Source of the DNA: Leifsonia xyli
GTDB lineage: Bacteria; Actinomycetota; Actinomycetes; Actinomycetales; Microbacteriaceae
Length of the DNA stretch: 22,630 nt
Direction: 5' to 3'
Assembly: GCA_003243275.1 (NCBI GenBank)
Contig: QFQR01000016.1
Coordinates: forward strand, 1 to 22,630
Under the pieces are notes generated by a model that searched no databases, was not told the DNA's origin, and saw only the letters and a program-made list of their open reading frames with translations. A program made the translations under genes and the position numbers. Positions 1-7,316 of the stretch are shown here, piece by piece (position 1 is the stretch's first letter; every line of letters starts with the position of its first letter).

Positions 1-38
1 GCAAGGGCGTGGAGGTTCGAGTCCTCTCCTGGGCACCA
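1..38 (+). tRNA. 3' end of a tRNA gene, probably tRNA-Leu (partial)
   Basis: Bases 11-27 form a T arm: a five-pair stem (GGAGG with CCTCT, one G-T pair) around the loop TTCGAGT. Bases 28-34 (CCTGGGC) are the 3' acceptor strand, followed by discriminator A35 and an encoded CCA at 36-38. The window opens with GCAAGGG, which fits the loop and 3' strand of a long variable arm, so a class II tRNA. Together with the GTGGAGG lead into the T arm this points to Leu rather than Ser. The anticodon lies outside the window, so the isotype is inferred. The integrase just downstream makes this the likely attachment site. Confidence 0.75.
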
Positions 39-55
39 CTCATTTTCTTGAGTGG
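36..55 (+). repeat. Inverted repeat directly after the tRNA
   Basis: CCACTCA (36-42) and TGAGTGG (49-55) are perfect seven-base inverted repeats around a six-base spacer, starting in the tRNA CCA tail. There is no T-run after the stem, so it is a poor intrinsic terminator. Position and symmetry fit core-type binding sites for the neighbouring tyrosine recombinase, but that role is inferred. Confidence 0.5.
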
Positions 56-95
56 GGCGAATGAGTTAAGAAGTTACAAGGAGTTCCGTGGGATT

Positions 96-119
96 ACTCT
101 CACTCAGGACTCTCACTCA
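96..119 (+). repeat. 11-bp tandem direct repeat before the integrase
   Basis: ACTCTCACTCA occurs at 96-106 and again at 109-119, a 13-base period. The CACTCA core also occurs at 37-42 and inverted at 49-54. The second copy ends on the A of the proposed integrase start codon. Such repeats could be arm-type integrase sites or an operator for autoregulation. The function is inferred. Confidence 0.6.
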
Positions 120-1861
120 TGGCCTTACGCATGGCCCGCCCCATCAAGCATCCCACCAGCGGGATGTATCTCTTCAAGCAACGAGTTCCGAGCGACCTCG
201 CCCCCACGGCGAGGGGCCGGGTCGTGTTGCCCCTTGACGGCAAGGACGTCTCGGTCGCGATTAGCGCCGGCTACGTCCAGATGAGCCTGCGGACCAAGGA
301 CGCGGCGCTTGCCGCCTCACGCCATGTCGAGGCCGACGCCGCGCTCCGTCGCTACTGGCAGGCGGTTCGCTCAGGTCCCCGCCCGCTCTCGCATCGCCAG
401 GCCGTCGCGATTTCAGCCGACGCCTATCACGAGCGAATCGGCGAGATCGACGAGCCCGCCAAGGTGGCTGACCGACAGAAGAGCCGCGCCAATCTCGAGG
501 CGTTCTTCGGCGAGCTCGACGCGATGCCTCAACAGGATCGGGTTCCTGCGATGGCCAGGTGGGTCGAGGACTTGGTCAAGGAGCAGGGCGTTGACTTCCT
601 CGCCGTCATGGCGGGGAGCGTGCCTGGCCTTATCGACACGGAGCAGGAAGCGCTCGCTCTCGAGATGCGCTACGGCGAACGCCTCGATGCTGCCCTGGCG
701 AAACGAGGTGTCCTGTCCGACTCTGCCAGTCGCCCCGCCTTGCTGCGCGAGTTTCGCCGGGCCGAGCTCAGCGGCTCTGCGGCCCTAAGGCGCATGCTCG
801 ACGGCGATTTCAGCGACGAAGAGAAACCGAAGTTTTTCCCCGCGTTCGAGCCGGCTACGCAGGCGCTGGCGCCTCACGTCGCCGCGCCCGCGAACGAGGT
901 CCTAAGCGCCCGACGCCTCTATGACATCTGGGCGGAGAAACGCCTCGGCAAGCTCGCCGATGACACGCTGCGGCGTTACAAGCCCACGCTCTACTCCCTG
1001 TCGGCGTTCTCAAAAGACCGTGACGTTCGGCACATGCGGGACGTGGACATCCATGCCTGGGCCAAGCACCGGGTCATCGAGGGAATCACGGCCAGAACGG
1101 TAAACCGAAACGACCTCGTCGCGGTCAACTCGGTGTTCAATTACATGATGTCTCTGAACGGCGATCGGCTGCTGCAGCACAATCCCGCCAAGGGCGTCAA
1201 GCTTGACGAGGACGTCCGTCAAGAGAGCCGAGAAAACCATTTCCGTCAGCATGAGATCAAGGCGATCCTGACCGCATCGAGCCGCGTCCAGATCGGCGGC
1301 AAGTTTCCGCGCGCGGCCGCCAGCCGGCGTTGGGCGCCATGGATCGCGGCCTACTCGGGCGCCCGGATCCAGGAGATCGTCGGTCTCCGCCGAGACGAGG
1401 TTCGCGTCGAATCCAACATCTGGGTTTTCGATTTCAAGCGCACCAAGACCTACGTGCCTCGGCGCGTCCCGATCCACGAGCACCTGCTGGAGCTTGGCCT
1501 GCTCGATTACATCCGCAGCGTCGCCGAGGGCCCGCTGTTTTTCGACGGCGTCGATCCCGACGCCAGTGACAAGGTCGATGGGGAGCGGGACTACGCGAAG
1601 AAGACGCCGGAGGAGATGCGCTCATCAGAGCTAGCGACATGGGTCCGCCACGTCGCCAAGCTCGACAAGGATGTCGATCCCAACCATTTTTGGCGCCACA
1701 CCTTCAAGACGATCGCGCAAAGCCGTCGCGTCCGCATGGAGGAGCGCTGGAGGGACGCGTTGACCGGACACTCCGTACAGTCGGTAGGGCGAAAGTACGA
1801 GCATCCTGACATCGAGGACCTCGCAGAGGCGATGGCGCTTTTCCCCCGTTACGAGATTTGA
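119..1861 (+). CDS. Tyrosine recombinase / phage-type integrase (DUF6538 N-terminus)
   Basis: This 580-aa site-specific recombinase probably integrates and excises the island at the tRNA gene. The N-terminus (MARPIKHP...YLFKQRVPSDL) resembles the DUF6538 domain found at the front of many proteobacterial island integrases. A SAM-like core-binding domain covers about residues 265-355. The catalytic domain shows Arg416 (SGARIQEIVGL), a beta-hairpin lysine region (FKRTKTYVPRR), His523-x-x-Arg526 (HFWRHTF), His551 (LTGHS) and nucleophile Tyr560 (GRKYEH), so all key residues look present. The length is usual for this subgroup. The start at 119 has AGGA at 106-109 nine bases upstream. An internal ATG at 131 would give MARPIKHP and matches family N-termini equally well. 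It reads away from the tRNA and convergently with the minus-strand cluster. Confidence 0.93.
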   Translation: MALRMARPIKHPTSGMYLFKQRVPSDLAPTARGRVVLPLDGKDVSVAISAGYVQMSLRTKDAALAASRHVEADAALRRYWQAVRSGPRPLSHRQAVAISADAYHERIGEIDEPAKVADRQKSRANLEAFFGELDAMPQQDRVPAMARWVEDLVKEQGVDFLAVMAGSVPGLIDTEQEALALEMRYGERLDAALAKRGVLSDSASRPALLREFRRAELSGSAALRRMLDGDFSDEEKPKFFPAFEPATQALAPHVAAPANEVLSARRLYDIWAEKRLGKLADDTLRRYKPTLYSLSAFSKDRDVRHMRDVDIHAWAKHRVIEGITARTVNRNDLVAVNSVFNYMMSLNGDRLLQHNPAKGVKLDEDVRQESRENHFRQHEIKAILTASSRVQIGGKFPRAAASRRWAPWIAAYSGARIQEIVGLRRDEVRVESNIWVFDFKRTKTYVPRRVPIHEHLLELGLLDYIRSVAEGPLFFDGVDPDASDKVDGERDYAKKTPEEMRSSELATWVRHVAKLDKDVDPNHFWRHTFKTIAQSRRVRMEERWRDALTGHSVQSVGRKYEHPDIEDLAEAMALFPRYEI

Positions 1862-1887
1862 CCGCCGAGTAGCCGTGCGGCCTTTAT

Positions 1888-1916
1888 CCACGCGCAACCG
1901 ATACGGCCGCGCGTGG
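1888..1916. terminator. Hairpin between convergent integrase and island cluster
   Basis: CCACGCGC (1888-1895) and GCGCGTGG (1909-1916) form a perfect eight-pair stem with a 13-base loop. It lies between the integrase stop (1861) and the stop of the last cluster gene (1933), where a bidirectional terminator is expected. Neither strand has a real T-run after it, so it may be Rho-assisted or only an mRNA 3' end. Confidence 0.45.
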
Positions 1917-1932
1917 GCATCTGTCATCGACG

Positions 1933-2778
1933 TCAGGCACACCGCCGGTAGCCCTGGTTGCGGACAACCCAGCCCCAACTCGGTCGATCCCCAGCCGCGT
2001 CGCGGACGACGAAGTCGTGAACGATGCTCTCGACGATGGTGAGCAGGCGCCCGCCATCACCGCGAGGCTTGAAGATGTAGAGTTCGTCGGCCCGGCTGAC
2101 GCGATCCGCTTCGCCGGTGTTGTAGCCGGTGAGGCGCATGGCCTCGCGCGGGTCGAGAGCGAGATCGGCGCAGTGCCTGCGGCCGGCCGGCGAGGCGATC
2201 CAGCTGCCCAGCGCCGCCGGGCTGAGTCGCTCATGGAGTTCCTTCTCGAAGGCGATGAGCGAGAGCCCCTTCGGCAGGACAACGCGGATGACACGCGGGC
2301 GGGCTTCGACGGGTGCTCCCGGGAGTGGGTTGCGCGAGGGGTGGATGAGGACCAGGCGCCAGTTGTCATAGCCCGCATCACAGGCGAGACCCGCTTCAGC
2401 CTTGTACATACCGGCGTAACGCTCGAGATTGATGTCCGCGATCCGGGCGAGCGCATTCTCGGACGCCGTTGCCGAGATCTTGAACAGCGGCAGCGCCAAT
2501 CGGCGCGCGAGGCCGTGGAGGCCAGTCGGCTGATCGGGCGCCTTCAGCGTGTCGCCGGAGCCGGCGACATAGACATAGGCGACATGGCCGGGCTGGTAGG
2601 CCTCCGAGAATTCGGGGTCGAGGAAGCTGCGCGCGGGAAGTCGCGCGAGGTTCTTCCCGCCGATGGCCGGCCAGCGCGTCTCGACATAGTGCGTGACGGC
2701 GGCCGTGCTGCCCTCTTCGCGGATGCGGCGGGGAATCGCCGGGACAGTCTGCCCCTCGCTGTTCGTCATGGTCATCAT
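1933..2778 (-). CDS. Protein of unknown function, last gene of the island cluster (281 aa)
   Basis: I do not recognise the family. The 281-aa product is soluble, with no signal peptide or membrane segment. It looks like a mixed alpha/beta protein: YVETRW near residue 30, a hydrophobic strand HVAYVYVAGSGD near 65, NWRLVLIHPSR and RVIRVVLPKGLSLIAFEKEL in the middle, and DELYIF...LLTIVESIVHDF near the C-terminus. The start is taken at the ATG at 2776-2778 with AGGA about ten bases upstream. The reading frame stays open further upstream, but those codons lie inside the ATPase gene, and the 47-base gap after that gene supports the later start. Two more ATGs follow within four codons, so the exact start is uncertain. 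Strand and frame agree with the rest of the operon. Confidence 0.8.
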   Translation of the reverse strand: MMTMTNSEGQTVPAIPRRIREEGSTAAVTHYVETRWPAIGGKNLARLPARSFLDPEFSEAYQPGHVAYVYVAGSGDTLKAPDQPTGLHGLARRLALPLFKISATASENALARIADINLERYAGMYKAEAGLACDAGYDNWRLVLIHPSRNPLPGAPVEARPRVIRVVLPKGLSLIAFEKELHERLSPAALGSWIASPAGRRHCADLALDPREAMRLTGYNTGEADRVSRADELYIFKPRGDGGRLLTIVESIVHDFVVRDAAGDRPSWGWVVRNQGYRRCA

Positions 2779-2825
2779 GATTTTCGTATCCTGTCGTCTC
2801 GGGCTTCCCGGGGGCATTCCCGATC

Positions 2826-4043
2826 TCACCTCATTCGCGTCCCCTCTCCCTTCGCCATGTGCCGGATGAACCCGATCGGCCTCCTCGCGCCATCCTTGCC
2901 GGCGAGCAAGACCTGCTCGGCGCCGCGGATATCCTCGCCGACGAGGTGCCGCCGCCCCTCCGCGCAGGCGAACCCCATGGCGATGTCCCAGAGTCGCGAA
3001 AGCAGGCGGGGATTGTGTCCGGTCGTCGCTCGAAACAACTCGTCGGCGGGTTCGGCGAAGCACCGCCCGACACGCAGGTTCGCCTCGTGGAAGATGCTCT
3101 TCTGGATGGCGAGCATCTCGGCCTCCTTCAGCGCGATCTGGAACACGATCAGGCGGTCGACGATGCTATCGGGCAGCGGGTCCAGGCTGTTGGCGGTAGC
3201 GAACCAGAAAATGTGGTCGGCGCGAATTGGCAGATCGACGAACTCGTCGACGAAGCGCTCGGCATTCTCGCGCTCGAGGAGCGAGTGCAGCACGTTCTCC
3301 GGCGTCTCTCGCGGATTGATCGGCGAGGCCTTCTCGATCTCGTCGATGACGATCAGCGGGCAGGCATGGCTGCTCTCGATCAGGAGCTTCGCAACCTTGC
3401 CCGGCCCGGACGCCTTCCAGACCGGCGTCAGTCCGGAGAAGGCCGAACCGCGGTCGGTCATGAGATTCATCGCGATGACGTCGCTCGGCACCCCGAGCGC
3501 CTCGGCGAGCTTGCGGGCGTAAAAGGTCTTGCCCGTCCCCGGCGCTCCGACCACGACAGCGGGATCGAGCCGCAGCGGCGTGCCGGTGCTTGCGCCGAGC
3601 CTGGCCGCCCTGATGACCCAGGCAGTCACCTCCGCGAACTGCGGACAGATCGCATCGAGGCCTGCGAGCCGCGCGATCATGGCCTCTTCGGGAATGACGA
3701 GCTTGCGCCAGGGGCCGCGCTCGTCGGATTGCATCCGGTTCCAGAGCCTGACCTGGCGCGCCTGCGCAGCGTCCTCATCGCCGCTGGCCTCAGCGGGATC
3801 ACCGACGAAGCTGTCGCCAGGGCCGAGACGGCGCGCCAGCCGGTCGGCATCGTAGATCTCGATCGCGGGACCGGAGGGTTCGGAAGTCGCCTCGTCAGGC
3901 GAGGCCGACTGTTCGGTCGGCGATGGTGGCGTCCCGCTCTCGGGGCGTTGCCGGCGCAAATGGCTGAGCAGGACTCGATTCTCGTGATCGCGCCAGGACT
4001 GGACGAACTCGGCGTCGGCGTCGTCGGAGCTGACGGTGTTCAT
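2826..4043 (-). CDS. Lon-like AAA+ ATPase without a protease domain
   Basis: This 405-aa ATPase probably remodels a protein or nucleoprotein partner. Motifs are complete: Walker A GAPGTGKT at 166-173, Walker B LIVIDE at 230-235, sensor 1 Asn285 (FATANS), a likely arginine finger Arg297 (VDRL) and sensor 2 Arg346 (HNPRLLSR). The stretch from LLEREN (256) to VDRL follows the Lon protease order (substrate-loop region, D.FVDLPIRAD..FWFATANS, DR), so the ATPase core is Lon-type. It stops about 60 residues after sensor 2 and has no Ser-Lys protease domain. Residues 1-110 are acidic and probably disordered, and replace the Lon N-domain. The ATG at 4041-4043 sits eight bases after the stop of the upstream gene, so translation is likely coupled. 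The partner is unknown; the cluster's WPAR proteins are the obvious candidates. Confidence 0.88.
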   Translation of the reverse strand: MNTVSSDDADAEFVQSWRDHENRVLLSHLRRQRPESGTPPSPTEQSASPDEATSEPSGPAIEIYDADRLARRLGPGDSFVGDPAEASGDEDAAQARQVRLWNRMQSDERGPWRKLVIPEEAMIARLAGLDAICPQFAEVTAWVIRAARLGASTGTPLRLDPAVVVGAPGTGKTFYARKLAEALGVPSDVIAMNLMTDRGSAFSGLTPVWKASGPGKVAKLLIESSHACPLIVIDEIEKASPINPRETPENVLHSLLERENAERFVDEFVDLPIRADHIFWFATANSLDPLPDSIVDRLIVFQIALKEAEMLAIQKSIFHEANLRVGRCFAEPADELFRATTGHNPRLLSRLWDIAMGFACAEGRRHLVGEDIRGAEQVLLAGKDGARRPIGFIRHMAKGEGTRMR

Positions 4044-4051
4044 GACCGGCC

Positions 4052-4993
4052 TCACAGCTCGACGCCGCCGAGAACCGTCACGAAGGGCGGCCCCTGGCGA
4101 GCGATGCGGCGCCCGACGCCGAGCGCGATCTCGACCAGCGCCCGCATGAAATCGGGATCGGCGGTGCGTCCGGAGACGAGCCGCTCCACCTCCATCTTCG
4201 CGACGAGATCGCTGGAGCTGCGCGCCGGCCACAGCCCGATGCGGCAGAGCCGGGCATAGGCGAGGATCAGAGCACCGCGCCGGGCCGCGTACCAGGACGG
4301 CCCGGGCTCCTGGGGCTCGGACCAGGCGTCGATGGCGGCGAAAAGGCACCGTGCGTCGCTCAGCAGTGCCGGGAGGCCCGGAGGCGCGTTGAACCAGGTC
4401 TCCAGCGTATGCGCGTCTTGGAGGTGGTAAACACCGGGACCGGTCTCGTTCTCGTCCCGCTCCGGCAAGACTTCCCCGCGGAAGCGTCGTGCCGCCACCT
4501 CCATGCCGACCGGAATGCGCGCGCCGATTACCAGCCGCATGCCGCCCGACCGAACGGTCGCCCGCAGCGCGCGATTCATCAGCGCCGGATCGTGACGGCC
4601 GTCGCCATCGGCGCGGTACTGTCGGGCGCGCTCCTTCTCCAGCATGGCTCGCGCGAAGTCGTCCTCGGGAGAGCCCGGCGGCACGAGCAGCATCGCAATC
4701 TCCCCGGCATGCGAAAGGATTGCGAGCGCGTTACCGGTGTCGACGCGGTCCTCGAGGGCGGAGGGATCGGCTTCGGCGAGCGCGAGGAAGCGCTCGTACT
4801 GCTGCGCGTGAACCAGCCCCCGTCCGCGCAGGTCGAGGAGTGGCGGGAGCAACTCGATCAGCGCGGCATAGGGCTCCTGATCATCGGATCTGTCGGGAAG
4901 CAGCGTCTCGAGCCGGGCGAGCTCGTCGAGAATGGGACGCGACCTCGTCGTTGCGAGCGTCAGATCGCGCAGGGTGCCGGCGGTATCCGTCAT
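4052..4993 (-). CDS. WPAR-motif helical protein A (313 aa, unknown function)
   Basis: No recognised family. The 313-aa product looks almost all helical and soluble. A C-terminal motif, ALILAYARLCRIGLWPAR at 241-258 followed by VAKMEVERLV and ADPDFMRALVEIA, is shared with the next two or three upstream genes. A weaker related unit is at about 85-120 (TGNALAIL...MLLVPPGSPEDDFARAML). It is most like the 314-aa neighbour, including the N-terminal LRGRG..H.Q segment near 55-65. ATG at 4991-4993 is chosen because the product then begins MTDTAG and AAGG lies nine bases upstream; extending to 5089 would read through the intergenic hairpin. The stop lies eight bases before the ATPase start, suggesting the two are co-translated. 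Confidence 0.8.
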   Translation of the reverse strand: MTDTAGTLRDLTLATTRSRPILDELARLETLLPDRSDDQEPYAALIELLPPLLDLRGRGLVHAQQYERFLALAEADPSALEDRVDTGNALAILSHAGEIAMLLVPPGSPEDDFARAMLEKERARQYRADGDGRHDPALMNRALRATVRSGGMRLVIGARIPVGMEVAARRFRGEVLPERDENETGPGVYHLQDAHTLETWFNAPPGLPALLSDARCLFAAIDAWSEPQEPGPSWYAARRGALILAYARLCRIGLWPARSSSDLVAKMEVERLVSGRTADPDFMRALVEIALGVGRRIARQGPPFVTVLGGVEL

Positions 4994-5056
4994 GGTCGTG
5001 AACCTTTTGTCCTGTGGGTCGGACTGCCCTCCCCCTCGCCTCCCGTTCTCGCCATG

Positions 5057-5083
5057 ACGAAAGGCGCGCCGGCGAAGCGCGCC
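5057..5083 (-). terminator. Intergenic hairpin before WPAR protein A
   Basis: GGCGCGC (5063-5069) and GCGCGCC (5077-5083) form a perfect seven-pair stem. Read on the minus strand it is followed by CCTTTCGTC, a weak T-tract. It lies between two co-directional genes, as at three other junctions of this cluster, so it is either a leaky terminator or an mRNA processing/stability element. Confidence 0.5.
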
Positions 5084-5120
5084 TTCCACACTGTGCGAGA
5101 TGAATGCCGCGACGCGGCTG

Positions 5121-6065
5121 TCAGTCGCGCTCGTCGACGTTCAGGAAGCGAGAGCTCTGGCCGGAGACCGTCTCGCCCTGGCCGAAGGCGATTTCCCAGA
5201 GCGCGCCGAGCCTGTCGGGATCGGCGTCGCGAGAACGGACGAGATCGCGCGCGGCGATCTTGGCCGCGACCTCGGCCTCATTCCGGGCAGGCCAGAGCGC
5301 GACCCGGATCAGGCGGGCGTAGGCGAGGATCAGCCTGCCCTCGATCATGTCCTTGGCCATGATGCCCGGCTGAGTGGTCGCGCGCACCTCGTCGACGAGC
5401 GCCAGCACGCTCCGGGCACTGTCGAGCAGGCCGGGCAGATCGGGCGCGGCCTCGAAGTACGCCTTGAGGCTCTCGGCCTGCTCCAGCGTGTGGATGCCCG
5501 GAGCACCGGGCTCGACCGCCTTCGGCTTCGGCTGCAGCGCGCCGACCCGTCGCGCCATGCTCTCGATCATCTCGCTGATCGCGTCAGCCTCCGCCGGCAG
5601 GGTCAGATGGACCGGCCGCCGCGGCAGCTCGCCGACCGCACGACGCGCCAGCGCGAGGTCCTCGCCATCGCCATGGCGGCGGGCGTGCCGCAGGAGGTTT
5701 CGGCCGAACTGCTCGCGCGCCCAGGCATCGTCCTCATTTCGCGCCGGCAGGAGGAGCAATGCCAGGTTGGAGGCATTGGTCAAGATCGTCAGCGCGTTCG
5801 CGGTGTCGATCCACGCCTCGACCTGATCCTTCTCCAGCGCGAGCAGCCCGATCAGCCGGCGAACCTGCTCGGTATGCGCCTGGCCCCGGCCGCGCAGCGC
5901 CAATAGGCTCGGGGTCTGGTGGCGGAAGAGAGCGAGGGCCTCGACTTCGGACGGTGCCTCGGGAACGAGGCGCTCCAGGGCAGCGAGGTCGTCGATGACG
6001 GGATGCAGGGTCGGATCGAGGACGATGGTGCTGAGCAGCTCGTCGCGATGGCTGGTGGTCTTCAT
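5121..6065 (-). CDS. WPAR-motif helical protein B (314 aa, unknown function)
   Basis: This is a close relative of the 313-aa protein downstream and has no recognised domain. The motif occurs twice: LALLLLPARNEDDAWAREQF at 101-120 and RVALWPARNEAEVAAKIA at 254-271. The shared PARNE-x-x-x-A core shows the protein is an internal duplication of one helical unit. The N-terminal part (LLALRGRGQAHTEQVRRL at 54-71) matches the neighbour as well. The start MKTTSHRD at 6063-6065 has AGAAAGAAA upstream and is the only sensible start. There is no signal peptide. It sits between two hairpin-bearing gaps in a run of four paralogues. What it binds is unknown; an all-helical repeat protein next to an AAA+ ATPase and an exonuclease may be a scaffold or adaptor, which is inference. 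Confidence 0.82.
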   Translation of the reverse strand: MKTTSHRDELLSTIVLDPTLHPVIDDLAALERLVPEAPSEVEALALFRHQTPSLLALRGRGQAHTEQVRRLIGLLALEKDQVEAWIDTANALTILTNASNLALLLLPARNEDDAWAREQFGRNLLRHARRHGDGEDLALARRAVGELPRRPVHLTLPAEADAISEMIESMARRVGALQPKPKAVEPGAPGIHTLEQAESLKAYFEAAPDLPGLLDSARSVLALVDEVRATTQPGIMAKDMIEGRLILAYARLIRVALWPARNEAEVAAKIAARDLVRSRDADPDRLGALWEIAFGQGETVSGQSSRFLNVDERD

Positions 6066-6133
6066 GGTGTTTCTTTCTATCCATAGGGGTGACCTGCTCT
6101 CGGCAGTCGCTGTCCCTCCCTCTCGCGGAATCG

Positions 6134-6161
6134 AAAAAAGCAGCGCCGATGTCGGCGCTGC
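6134..6161 (-). terminator. Rho-independent terminator-like hairpin (minus strand)
   Basis: GCAGCGCCG (6140-6148) and CGGCGCTGC (6153-6161) pair perfectly over nine bases around an ATGT loop. On the minus strand this is followed directly by six Ts (A-run 6134-6139). It is the strongest terminator-like structure in the window, yet it sits inside the co-directional cluster between the 333-aa and 314-aa genes, so it would reduce transcription of the downstream ATPase part. Confidence 0.75.
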
Positions 6162-6193
6162 CTCCGTGCTAATGCTCGCCGACTGCTCGCCTG

Positions 6194-7195
6194 TCAGACG
6201 AGCTCGCTCCAGTCGAAGGCGAGGCGGTCGCGGGCGCCTACCGGCAGCGACCGGATCCAGGCGGCATCAGCGGTAACGTGCCGGATCGCGCCCAGCATGT
6301 GGATGGGATCGCCGACCTCGCCGCGCAGGTTGACCAGAGCGACGATCTCCTTCTTGAGCGCAAGCGCCGCCCGATTGTGGACCGGCCAGATCATCGTCTG
6401 GGCACAGGCGAGGTAGGCGGCGATGCGGGCGCCCTCGGCCGCGATCATCAGCTCGCCGGCATTCTGCGGGCCGCGCTGCGCCAGGGCGATCAGCCTGTCG
6501 CAGGTCTCGAACATCCGGCGCGAACGGGCGAGCAGGTGATCGAGATCGGGCGCGGCCTTCGCGAAGCCGACCCAGCCGGCGACCTGGGTGTGGGCGAAGG
6601 CCGGCGGACCACCGCGCAGCGGCAGGCCCTCGACGAGGTCCCAGCGCTCGAGCGGCCAATTCGCCAGCCCGCGGCTGCCGCCCTGCGGCGCGATGGGCGC
6701 CGGAGGCAGCAGCAGCTCGGGCACCGCGAACGCCGCCCGCTTCCAGCGCAGCCGGCGCGCGTGCGCCGCCTCCATCGACGGAACGAAATCCTTCGCATGG
6801 GCGTGGTGCAGCGCGCCGGTGCGCTCGGCCAGCGCGAGCTTGGCTTCGGCCCGGTCGAGGTCGTCGGCCGGCCAGATCGCAGTCAGCGCGACGTAGCTCA
6901 AGCTCATGATCTTGAGCCCGCCGCAGGCGAAGTCCGTGTCGGTGTCGTGGAGTTCCTTGGTGAGGCTGAGCCTGAACTCCTCGTTCTGGAGGGCCTTGGC
7001 GTTGCGCGCCGCCGCCTTCAGGTCGATCGGTTGGCGGCGGAACGCCACGAGCTCTTCGAGGCTGGGATCGTGGTCGCCGACGATCTCCATCGCCAGCGCG
7101 ATCGGATCGCGCAGCACCGTGCCGTCCGGCTCACCCACCGGGCCACCGGTGCGCGGGGCGAGCGAGCGCCCGCCACCCTGGTTGTTCTTCGTCAT
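6194..7195 (-). CDS. WPA-motif helical protein C (333 aa, unknown function)
   Basis: No recognised family. The 333-aa product is paralogous along its full length to the 333-aa protein encoded next upstream: DPSLEELVAFR at 43-53, GLKIMSLSYVALTAIWPA at 93-110, RAAFAVPELLLPP at 153-165, NWPLERWDLVEGLPL at 179-193 and EGARIAAYLACAQTMIWP at 254-271. The WPA/WPV motif is present twice (108-110 and 270-272), so the protein is internally duplicated like the 314-aa protein. The N-terminal 30 residues are polar and rich in Gly and Pro, beginning MTKNNQGG, a start shared with two other genes of the cluster. The start has AAAGG about ten bases upstream. The following gap (7196-7316) carries a conserved non-coding block and a hairpin. 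Confidence 0.82.
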   Translation of the reverse strand: MTKNNQGGGRSLAPRTGGPVGEPDGTVLRDPIALAMEIVGDHDPSLEELVAFRRQPIDLKAAARNAKALQNEEFRLSLTKELHDTDTDFACGGLKIMSLSYVALTAIWPADDLDRAEAKLALAERTGALHHAHAKDFVPSMEAAHARRLRWKRAAFAVPELLLPPAPIAPQGGSRGLANWPLERWDLVEGLPLRGGPPAFAHTQVAGWVGFAKAAPDLDHLLARSRRMFETCDRLIALAQRGPQNAGELMIAAEGARIAAYLACAQTMIWPVHNRAALALKKEIVALVNLRGEVGDPIHMLGAIRHVTADAAWIRSLPVGARDRLAFDWSELV

Positions 7196-7210
7196 GCTGG
7201 GACCTTTCAG

Positions 7211-7269
7211 TTGGGGTTACGACCACTTGGCCGCGCCTCCCCTCCGACCCCGGAATCGACAAAGGCGCC
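7211..7269 (-). repeat. Conserved intergenic block, copy 1
   Basis: This stretch upstream of the 333-aa gene C matches 8335-8394 at about 56 of 60 positions (three substitutions and one single-base gap by my alignment). It begins TTGGGGTTACGACCACTTGG on the plus strand and ends GGAATCGACAAAGGCGCC, where it runs into a hairpin stem. A weaker relative with GGGGTGAC and CGGAATCGA lies near 6085-6147. Confidence 0.85.
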
Positions 7270-7285
7270 CCCGGTCGGGAGCGCC
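7258..7285 (-). terminator. Intergenic hairpin before WPA protein C
   Basis: GGCGC (7264-7268) pairs with GCGCC (7281-7285), continued inside by CCC/GGG after one mismatch. On the minus strand TTTGTCG follows. It has the same position and design as the other hairpins in this cluster, and only a weak T-tract. Confidence 0.5.
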
Positions 7286-7316
7286 TCCATGGCGTCGTGT
7301 ATCGTTCGATCGGCTG

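Noticed and set aside
36..55. Inverted repeat after the tRNA as an intrinsic terminator
   Set aside because: The stem is only seven pairs and no T-run follows, so an integrase-site role fits better.
2017..4259. Long plus-strand open frames (501 and 466 aa) opposite the ATPase gene
   Set aside because: The minus frame has complete AAA+ motifs. The plus frames overlap each other, lack motifs and run across intergenic sequence.
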